Shown here: positions 57,838 to 64,000 of the stretch, in pieces
Numbering within the stretch: the stretch's first letter is position 1
Layout: the number at the start of each line of letters is the position of its first letter
From: Neisseria macacae ATCC 33926
GTDB lineage: Bacteria > Pseudomonadota > Gammaproteobacteria > Burkholderiales > Neisseriaceae
Reading direction: 5' to 3'
NCBI RefSeq assembly: GCF_022749495.1
Contig: NZ_CP094241.1
Location: 1,488,001 to 1,552,000, forward strand
DNA: 64,000 bases
Program-made: the position numbers and the translations under genes
The notes under the pieces: model-generated
Database searches by the model: none
What the model was told of the DNA's origin: nothing
What the model saw: only the letters and a program-made list of their open reading frames with translations

Positions 57838-58890
57838 TTAATAATCCACTTTAATCTTGGGCGTTTCCTGCGCCGCTTCGTATTCTTCTTCCAACTCAAA
57901 CCGCAGCGGATACAAATCCAGCTTTTCCATCAACAGGCGGTCGCCGTCTTCGTCGGGGTTTTCGGTGGTTAAGAGCTTGTCGCCGTAGAAAATCGAGTTC
58001 GCACCCGCCATGAAACACATTGCTTGCATGGATTCGGGCATATTGCTGCGCCCTGCCGACAGGCGGACGTAGCTGTGCGGCATGGTAATCCGCGCTGCGG
58101 CGATGGTACGGACGAACTCAGTCCAGTCCAAATCTTCGGCATCGGCCAGCGGCGTACCTTCCACTTTGACCAACTGGTTAATCGGTACACTTTCGGGCTG
58201 CGGGTCGAGGTTGGCGAGGCTGGCAATCAGTCCAGCACGCTCGGCGCGAGTCTCGTTCATGCCGACGATGCCGCCGCAGCAGACTTTCAAACCGGCGTTG
58301 CGGACTTTGCCCAAGGTGTCCATGCGGTCTTCGTGTTTGCGCGTGTGGATAATGTCGTTGTAGCGGTCGGGGTCGGTGTCAAGGTTGTGGTTGTAATAGT
58401 CCAAACCTGCTTTTTTGAAGTCTTCCGCCATGCCGTCTTCAAGCATACCGAACGTGCCGCAGGTTTCCATGCCCAATCCTTTGACGGCTTTGATGATTGC
58501 GGAAACCGTCTCCACGTCTTTCGGTTTTGGGCCGCGCCATGCCGCGCCCATGCAGAAACGGCTTGCGCCGCGCGATTTGGCGATTTTGGCTTTTTCGACG
58601 ATTTCATCCACATCCATCATCTGCTCTTTGCCCAGATTGGTGTTGTGGTGCGCCGATTGCGGGCAGTAAGCGCAGTCTTCGGGGCAGCCGCCGGTTTTGA
58701 TGGATAACAGCGTGGAAAGTTGGATTTCGCGCGGGTTGAAATTTTGGCGGTGGATTTCGGCGGCTTGGTAAACGAGGTCGAGGAAGGGCAGCCCGAACAG
58801 GGCTTCGACATCGCATTTTTTCCAATAACGCGCGGTCGGATGCGGCTTGCGCTCGGTCTTTCGGCGCAAGGCGACGGGAGAGATGGTCAT
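57838..58890 (-). CDS. bioB: Biotin synthase
   Basis: 350 residues from ATG 58890; a longer upstream frame is low-complexity and not used. Radical SAM enzyme inserting sulfur into dethiobiotin. Cluster motif C-x3-C-x2-C in KTGGCPEDCAYCPQSAHH; other family motifs are MGAAWRGPKPKD, YYNHNLDTDPDRYNDIIHTR, CCGGIVGMNETRAERAGL and AGANSIFYGDKLLTT. All cluster ligands and the Arg of RITMPHSYVRLSAGR are present. Confidence 0.96.
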   Translation of the reverse strand: MTISPVALRRKTERKPHPTARYWKKCDVEALFGLPFLDLVYQAAEIHRQNFNPREIQLSTLLSIKTGGCPEDCAYCPQSAHHNTNLGKEQMMDVDEIVEKAKIAKSRGASRFCMGAAWRGPKPKDVETVSAIIKAVKGLGMETCGTFGMLEDGMAEDFKKAGLDYYNHNLDTDPDRYNDIIHTRKHEDRMDTLGKVRNAGLKVCCGGIVGMNETRAERAGLIASLANLDPQPESVPINQLVKVEGTPLADAEDLDWTEFVRTIAAARITMPHSYVRLSAGRSNMPESMQAMCFMAGANSIFYGDKLLTTENPDEDGDRLLMEKLDLYPLRFELEEEYEAAQETPKIKVDY

Positions 58891-59300
58891 AGTGTGTTCT
58901 TTCGTGTTTACAGCGGCGCAATGACGCTGACTGCCTGACTGCCGGCGCAATGACGGCAGCGGCGTGGTTAGATAAGTTGACATCGATGTTATTTGCCTCA
59001 AAGGGTGAAATCATTCAAACACTTGAACAATTTTGGCAGCCCATAAAATCATAAGACTGCCACCCTACTCTCGATGCCGCATGGAGTGTAACGCTTTTGA
59101 AAACTCAGGGCAAAATTTTTTAGCTTCTCATTCAAGAAATAAACTGAATTTCCTATTTCTATTGATGGAAACCAAATTTTCAGACGACCTCCAACAAGCG
59201 GAACAAATTTATCCATGTGCGATATTGGCGGATAAGCAGATTCAAACTAGAATCGATTAATTAATCACATTGCACTATGACTATAAATTAAAAAAGGAAT
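58891..59300. other. Intergenic region upstream of bioB
   Basis: About 410 bp between divergent genes. A short open frame (59033-59260) has no ribosome site and a DUS within it (59178-59190), so I do not call it. No clear biotin operator seen. Confidence 0.4.
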
Positions 59301-59744
59301 ATGATGAATCAGCCTAAAATTAAAGCATATTGGAAATCTGCCGCTATGCTGCTGGTTGCATTTGGCGTACAAGCACTCTTGTTTTTATTATTGCTTTACA
59401 TGTATGTTTTAGATAAAGGAAATCCGTCCGTTTTAGAGATATCGGGCAGTGTTTTGATTTTCGCTTCCCATGCACTACCCGCCATGCTGCTATGCACCCT
59501 TGTCGCGAAACGTTTGTGCTTGCGGCGCAGTGTAGCAGGAACGCTGTTGTTTGCATTGCTTTCAGCGGCAGGTGTGGTAATCACGATTGCGGCATCTGAA
59601 GGGATATTGATGCTGATATATCAGCGTTCAACGACATTGGATTGGCAAATATACACCGGAGTTGGAATAATGGGGGCAATTGCAGGCGCGATTGCTTCTT
59701 TGCTGTTGCCGAGGTCGTCTGAAAGCAAATCCCTCAATAAATAG
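59301..59744 (+). CDS. Unidentified membrane protein with four segments
   Basis: 147 residues, AAAAGGAAT before the ATG (a second ATG follows at 59304). Four hydrophobic helices: SAAMLLVAFGVQALLFLLLL, SGSVLIFASHALPAMLLCTL, GTLLFALLSAAGVVITIAA and TGVGIMGAIAGAIASLLLP. No family recognised. A DUS spans the last codons (RSSESK). Confidence 0.65.
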   Translation: MMNQPKIKAYWKSAAMLLVAFGVQALLFLLLLYMYVLDKGNPSVLEISGSVLIFASHALPAMLLCTLVAKRLCLRRSVAGTLLFALLSAAGVVITIAASEGILMLIYQRSTTLDWQIYTGVGIMGAIAGAIASLLLPRSSESKSLNK

Positions 59745-59794
59745 TGACATAGTTTTGACGATTGTATTTTGGATAGATATTTGCGCTATAGACT

Positions 59795-59832
59795 AAAGGT
59801 CGTCTGAAACTTAGTTTCAGACGACCTTTTTC
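59795..59832. terminator. DUS-pair bidirectional terminator
   Basis: AAAGGTCGTCTGAAAC, TTA loop, GTTTCAGACGACCTTT: near-perfect palindrome with A and T flanks between convergent genes. Confidence 0.85.
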
Positions 59833-59875
59833 CTTAATAAAGATGGACAGTTTGCCTTCTATACAAACCACTGAA

Positions 59876-60532
59876 CTAGCCTGCCAATTGCGGGAAAATA
59901 GATTTCAATCCGGCGACGATGATTTCTACGGAGACGGCGGCAAGCATCATGCCCATGATGCGGTTGAGGATGGTCAGTCCTGTCGTGCCCAGTTTTTTGC
60001 TGATTCGCCCGGCGACGATGAGGATGGCGTAGCAAATCAGGCTGACGAGGAAGCCTGCGGTGAGGATCAAAGCAATATCGCTGTAATTTTTGGCAGCTGA
60101 GGCGTAGATGATGACGGTAGAGATACCGCCCGGACCGATGGTGATGGGGATGGCGACGGGAACGACGGCGATGGCTTTGGCGTTTTTCTGGATGTGTGGT
60201 ACAACGCCCTCCTCCTTGTCTCCACCGATATTTTGTTTGGCGGGGTTGTCATTGCCGTTCATCATGGAGATGGCGATAAGCAATACCAAAATACCGCCGC
60301 CGACTTGGAAAGAGCCGACGCTGATGCCCAATATTTTCAACAACATCCCGCCCGTCAAGGTGAAGACGGCAATGACGATAAAGACGGCGAGCGCGGCGGT
60401 GCGGGCGATGCGACGTTTTTCTTTGGTGCTGTGATCCTGCGTCAAATCGAGGTAAATCGAAAGCGCGCTGAACGGGTTGATCAGTACAAGGAAGGCAACC
60501 AAAAGTTTGCCGATTTCTACACCTAATTCCAT
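59876..60532 (-). CDS. MarC-family membrane protein
   Basis: 218 residues with six hydrophobic segments. MarC/YhgN family motifs: LLVAFLVLINPFSALSIYLD at the N-terminus, VAIPITIGPGGISTVIIYA in the middle and LNRIMGMMLAAVSVEIIVAGL at the end. Despite the name, no antibiotic-resistance role is established. Twelve nt after rodA on the same strand, so it may be the last gene of that operon. Confidence 0.9.
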   Translation of the reverse strand: MELGVEIGKLLVAFLVLINPFSALSIYLDLTQDHSTKEKRRIARTAALAVFIVIAVFTLTGGMLLKILGISVGSFQVGGGILVLLIAISMMNGNDNPAKQNIGGDKEEGVVPHIQKNAKAIAVVPVAIPITIGPGGISTVIIYASAAKNYSDIALILTAGFLVSLICYAILIVAGRISKKLGTTGLTILNRIMGMMLAAVSVEIIVAGLKSIFPQLAG

Positions 60533-60543
60533 TTTTTATTCCC

Positions 60544-61707
60544 TTATTGGTTTTTTGTAGAGACGTTTACGTCCGCTTTGTCGTTGAATTCGTAGCGGCG
60601 TTTGGTTTTGTGCTCGCTGGAAATACCCATGAGCAGCGCAAGTACGGTCATGATGGAGAGTGTTGCAGTGCCGCCATAGCTGACCAACGGCAGGGGAACG
60701 CCGACAACGGGCAAAATGCCGCTGACCATGCCCATGTTCACAAAGGCGTAGCAGAAAAAGGTCATGGTCAATGCGCCGGCAAGCGTGCGGCTGTAAAGCG
60801 ATTGGGCTTTGGCGGCAATCAGCAGTCCGCGCGTCAGGATAACGAGGTAAACCAGCAGCAGCAAGATGTTGCCGATCAAACCGAATTCTTCGCCATATAC
60901 GGCAAAAATGAAGTCGGTCGTGGACTCTGGAATGTAATCCAAATGCGTTTGTGTGCCGTTGAGCCAGCCTTTCCCCCAGACACCGCCCGAACCGATGGCA
61001 ATCATGGACTGGATGATGTGGTAGCCTGCGCCCAAAGGGTCCTGCGTCGGGTCAAACAGCGTCAGGACGCGGGTTTTCTGATAGTCGTGCATCCCGTAGT
61101 TCCACAAAAGCGGCAATGCAGCAACAAAGGCAATGATGGCGGCAAAGATGACTTTCCACGGCAGACCTGCGAAAAAGACAATGAAAATACCCGATGCCAT
61201 AATCAAAACCGCCGTACCCAAGTCGGGCTGTTTCAAAATCAGCGCAACGGGGATGAGGATCAAAAGCATGGCGATGACGTAGTGAAACCATTTCAGACGA
61301 CCTTCGTGCCGCTGGAAGTACCAAGCGACGGTCATGGGCAGGACGATTTTCATGATTTCGGACGGCTGGATGCGCGTGAAACCCAGCTCCAGCCAGCGTG
61401 TAGAGCCATTGACGGTTACGCCCGCGACTTCGACGGCGACAAGCAGCAACACGCCAATCAGGTACATCGGCAGCGCAACCTTTGCGGCATCACGCGGCTT
61501 GAACGAGGCGACAAACCACAGCAGGGCGAAGCCGACAACCGTATGCAGGGTTTTGTGTTCAAGCTGGCCGAAATCCTGCCCGTCCGCCGAATAGAGTAAG
61601 AACAGGCTCATGACGTAGATGGCAAGCATGGGGAAAAACAGCCACGGGTCTATCGGAGCAGATACGGTGCGCTTGATTTTTGCCCACATTCCGACCGTTT
61701 CATTCAT
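60544..61707 (-). CDS. rodA: Rod-shape SEDS glycosyltransferase RodA
   Basis: 387 residues, about ten membrane segments. SEDS motifs: NGSTRWLELGFTRIQPSEIM (with W, Q-P-S-E), GLPWKVIFAAIIAFVAALPL, and the EEFGLIGN loop before LLLLVYLVILTRG. With PBP2 it polymerises lateral-wall peptidoglycan. Start overlaps the mrdA stop by 8 nt. A full elongation set here implies a rod-capable or pleomorphic Neisseria lineage gene set, although cocci may keep these genes. Confidence 0.93.
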   Translation of the reverse strand: MNETVGMWAKIKRTVSAPIDPWLFFPMLAIYVMSLFLLYSADGQDFGQLEHKTLHTVVGFALLWFVASFKPRDAAKVALPMYLIGVLLLVAVEVAGVTVNGSTRWLELGFTRIQPSEIMKIVLPMTVAWYFQRHEGRLKWFHYVIAMLLILIPVALILKQPDLGTAVLIMASGIFIVFFAGLPWKVIFAAIIAFVAALPLLWNYGMHDYQKTRVLTLFDPTQDPLGAGYHIIQSMIAIGSGGVWGKGWLNGTQTHLDYIPESTTDFIFAVYGEEFGLIGNILLLLVYLVILTRGLLIAAKAQSLYSRTLAGALTMTFFCYAFVNMGMVSGILPVVGVPLPLVSYGGTATLSIMTVLALLMGISSEHKTKRRYEFNDKADVNVSTKNQ

Positions 61708-63739
61708 GATTTGCTTCCTCCTGTTTCAGACCGTAGGCTTTTTGGAATATGGTCGGCGGTTGGGGTTGTGTGCGGTGTTGTTGCGGTTCGGGCATTCCGC
61801 CTGCGTCGGGGTCGTCTGAAAACTGCTGCGGCTTGACGTTGAGCATATAAAAATCGGTCAGGCTGCGGGCAAGCGGTGCGGCGTAGGCACCCCAGCCGCC
61901 GTTTTCCAGAATCACGGCAATGGCGATTTCAGGTTTTTCCAAGGGAGCGAACGAAATAAACCACGCATGGTCGCGGTGTTGCTCGCGCAAGGCTGCGGCG
62001 TTGTAACGACCGCCCTGCTTAATTTGCACAACCTGCGCCGTGCCCGTTTTGCCGCCCATGCTGTAAGCCAATCCGCCGCCGATGCGGTGTGCCGTACCGC
62101 CCGGTTTCAAGACTTTCTCCATCGCCTGTTTGACGTATTCGAAGTTATCTTGTTTGAACGGGATTTTGTATTCAGGATTGGGATTGATACGCGTGATTTT
62201 GCGTTTGTCGAAATCCAACAATTCTTTTACCAAATGCGGCTGATAAACCACGCCGTTATTGGCGAGCGAAGCGGTGGCGTGTGCCATTTGCAGCGGGGTG
62301 TAAGCGTTGTAACCCTGCCCGATGCTGACTGAGACCATCTCGCCTGCGCGCCATTCTTTGGCGGTAGGATCGGACGATTTGGCAAAGCGTTTCGCCTTCC
62401 ATTCGCGGCTGGGCAAAACACCCGTATATTCGCTGGGCAGGTCGATGCCGGTTTTTTTGCCGAAACCGAATTGCGCTAAATACGGCGACGCTTTGTCTAT
62501 GCCCATTTCGTAGCCCAAGCGGTAGAAAAAGGTATCGGACGACACCTGTATCGCCTTGCTCAAATTCGCTGAACCGTGACCGCTGCGTACGGAATCTCGG
62601 AAAATGTGGCGGCTGCCGGGGATGCTCCATGCGCCGGGCGCGGGAACGACCGTCGTTTGGGTAATTTTGCCGCTTTCCAGCAAAGCCATGCCCATAAACG
62701 GCTTAAACGTCGAGCCCGGCGGATACAGACCTTGCGTTACGCGGTTGACCAACGGCTTTTTCCAGTCATCATTCAAGGCTTTCCAAGTTTCGCTGTCGAT
62801 GCCGTCGATAAAGAGGTTGGGATCGAAAGAAGGCTTGGAAACGAAAGCCAACACTGTACCGTCTTGCGGATTAATGGCGACAATCGCCCCGCGCCTATCT
62901 CCCAATATTTTGTCCGCCTCTTGTTGCATGCGGATGTCCATGCCCAAGCGCAAAGTTTGCCCCATGCGCGACGGCACGTTTTTCAAGACGCGAACAATAT
63001 TGCCGTAAGCGTCTTTTTCCACTTCTTGATAGCCGGGCGCGCCATGAAGCTGCGGTTCGTAATATTTTTCCAGCCCCGATTTGCCGATGTGCGTGCTGCC
63101 GCGATAGAGCGCAGTCAAGCCCTCTTCTTCCAAAATTTCCTGATCTTTATCGCTGATGCGGCCGATGTAGCCTAAAAAGTGTGAAGTCAGTTTGCCATAA
63201 GGATACTCGCGGAAAGTGCGCGAATTGACTTCTACACCTTTAAATTCATTAAGATGCACGGACAATTTCGCCGCTTCTTCATCTGTCAGGCGCAGCTTAA
63301 GCGGGATGTTTTCAAATTTGCGGTAGCTTTCGCGGTATTTGTGGAAACGCTTCAAATCAGTAGGCGTAATGTCGACATACTTCCGCAGGGCTTCGATGAC
63401 ATCCTCCATCTTGCCCTCAATGCGGCTGGGGATGACTTCCAGCGAAAACACGGGATAGTTTTTTGCCAGCGGTACGCCGTTGACATCTACGATTTCGCCG
63501 CGGACGGGCGGGGTCGGAATTAATGTGATGCGGTTGCTGGATGCCTGCCCGGAAAAATCGTCATGCCGGAACACCTGCAAATAGACAAACCGCGCCACCA
63601 ATGCGGCAAACAAAACCACAATCAGGATAAACGCCACCAGCAGACGCAATAAAGAATCGGCTTGCGCCGCCTTTGCAGTTTGTGTTTTACCGCTACCGCC
63701 ATTTTTCAGACGACGTTTCATAGTATTCAGTATGGACAT
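61700..63739 (-). CDS. mrdA: Penicillin-binding protein 2
   Basis: 679 residues, class B transpeptidase. One N-terminal membrane anchor (LLVAFILIVVLFAALVARFV), a pedestal with RLTDEEAAKLSVHL, then the catalytic domain with S-x-x-K in GSTFKPFMGM, the SxN-equivalent in VSSDTFFY, and KTGT in MGGKTGTAQVV. The last 60 residues are Pro/Gln-rich. Partner of RodA; downstream of mreD. Confidence 0.95.
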   Translation of the reverse strand: MSILNTMKRRLKNGGSGKTQTAKAAQADSLLRLLVAFILIVVLFAALVARFVYLQVFRHDDFSGQASSNRITLIPTPPVRGEIVDVNGVPLAKNYPVFSLEVIPSRIEGKMEDVIEALRKYVDITPTDLKRFHKYRESYRKFENIPLKLRLTDEEAAKLSVHLNEFKGVEVNSRTFREYPYGKLTSHFLGYIGRISDKDQEILEEEGLTALYRGSTHIGKSGLEKYYEPQLHGAPGYQEVEKDAYGNIVRVLKNVPSRMGQTLRLGMDIRMQQEADKILGDRRGAIVAINPQDGTVLAFVSKPSFDPNLFIDGIDSETWKALNDDWKKPLVNRVTQGLYPPGSTFKPFMGMALLESGKITQTTVVPAPGAWSIPGSRHIFRDSVRSGHGSANLSKAIQVSSDTFFYRLGYEMGIDKASPYLAQFGFGKKTGIDLPSEYTGVLPSREWKAKRFAKSSDPTAKEWRAGEMVSVSIGQGYNAYTPLQMAHATASLANNGVVYQPHLVKELLDFDKRKITRINPNPEYKIPFKQDNFEYVKQAMEKVLKPGGTAHRIGGGLAYSMGGKTGTAQVVQIKQGGRYNAAALREQHRDHAWFISFAPLEKPEIAIAVILENGGWGAYAAPLARSLTDFYMLNVKPQQFSDDPDAGGMPEPQQHRTQPQPPTIFQKAYGLKQEEANHE

Positions 63740-63748
63740 GGTTTCACG

Positions 63749-64000
63749 TTATCTGTTGGCGCGATAAAAATTGGTCAGTACCAGCATCAACTGGCTCAAG
63801 AAAGGCCAAAGCAGCGCACCTGCCAAAGGCGCGATGAAACTTTGCCAAGTGATGATTTGGTTGTTGAGGAACAGGCGCGCCGCCACCAATACCGCCTGAT
63901 GGCAGAATAATGCTGCCAATACCGCCCCGATCTGCATGATGTGGCCGTAGAGCATGATTTGACGGCGCGTGTTCAAGACGAAATACACCATGACCGTATA
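63749..64000 (-). CDS. mreD: Rod-shape protein MreD (3' part)
   Basis: 84 C-terminal codons; the gene starts beyond the window. Hydrophobic helices (MQIGAVLAALFCHQAVLVAA, WQSFIAPLAGALLWPFLSQL) and the end LMLVLTNFYRANR fit MreD, the inner-membrane scaffold of the elongasome. Position directly before mrdA supports it. Confidence 0.88.
   Translation of the reverse strand, partial: YTVMVYFVLNTRRQIMLYGHIMQIGAVLAALFCHQAVLVAARLFLNNQIITWQSFIAPLAGALLWPFLSQLMLVLTNFYRANR

Noticed and set aside
59033..59260. 75-codon open frame upstream of the membrane protein
   Set aside because: No ribosome site, contains a DUS, and no protein-like pattern.
60547..61599. 350-codon plus-strand open frame
   Set aside because: Antisense of rodA; composition (Gln/Asn/Asp-rich) is typical of a reverse-complement shadow.

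Overview
This window is from a commensal member of the genus Neisseria. The evidence is the density of DNA uptake sequences (DUS), a Correia (NEMIS) repeat, IS1106-like insertion sequences, a tmRNA tag reading ANDETYALAA, and the mreD-mrdA-rodA, lut and bioB gene sets. The ends of the window and the CRISPR region mostly carry the AGGTCGTCTGAA dialect (AG-mucDUS), which fits the N. mucosa / N. sicca / N. macacae group better than the pathogens.

Layout. 1-3.9 kb is chromosomal backbone: trpE end, kptA, a small lipoprotein, uup. From 3.96 to 50.77 kb lies a variable region bounded by a 28-29 bp direct repeat of the 3' end of ssrA; the intact ssrA sits at the right boundary next to an xis/int pair, as expected for an integrative island of about 46.8 kb. 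Inside it are: (a) 4-10 kb, two divergent Rhs genes, one with a truncated and one with a frameshifted 3' end; (b) 10-28.4 kb, a metabolic and stress-response block (phosphoesterase, AAA ATPase, queuosine-precursor transporter, DUF485/acetate symporter, GST, nitroreductase, MarR, DJ-1/PfpI, LysR, an IS-split DODA dioxygenase) whose DUS belong to other dialects (AGGCCGTCTGAA, AGGCTACCTGAA, AAGCAGCCTGCA), suggesting descent from other Neisseriaceae; (c) 29.6-46.3 kb, a type III-B (Cmr) CRISPR-Cas locus between inverted IS1106-like copies; (d) 48.3-49.4 kb, decayed prophage-like sequence, then xis and int. 51-64 kb is backbone again: ratA, rnfH, pth, vanZ-like, lutACB, an IS630 copy next to a Correia element, bioB, marC-like, rodA, mrdA, mreD.

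The CRISPR locus has two arms. The minus-strand arm encodes the complete effector, cmr1-cas10(cmr2)-cmr3-cmr4-cmr5-cmr6, followed in the same direction by two leader-array units and cas6. The plus-strand arm is a signalling operon: csx16 (ring-nuclease family), an NE0113/Csm6-type CARF protein, an unrecognised 876-residue protein with an RNase H-like acidic triad and TPR-like C-terminus, and a Can2/Card1-type CARF nuclease, followed by a third array. Cas10 lacks an HD nuclease domain but keeps GGDD, so defence presumably runs through cyclic oligoadenylate made by Cas10, executed by the CARF nuclease and perhaps the novel protein, and switched off by ring nucleases. No cas1/cas2 is present. The array-leader-cmr6-end unit was duplicated in tandem.
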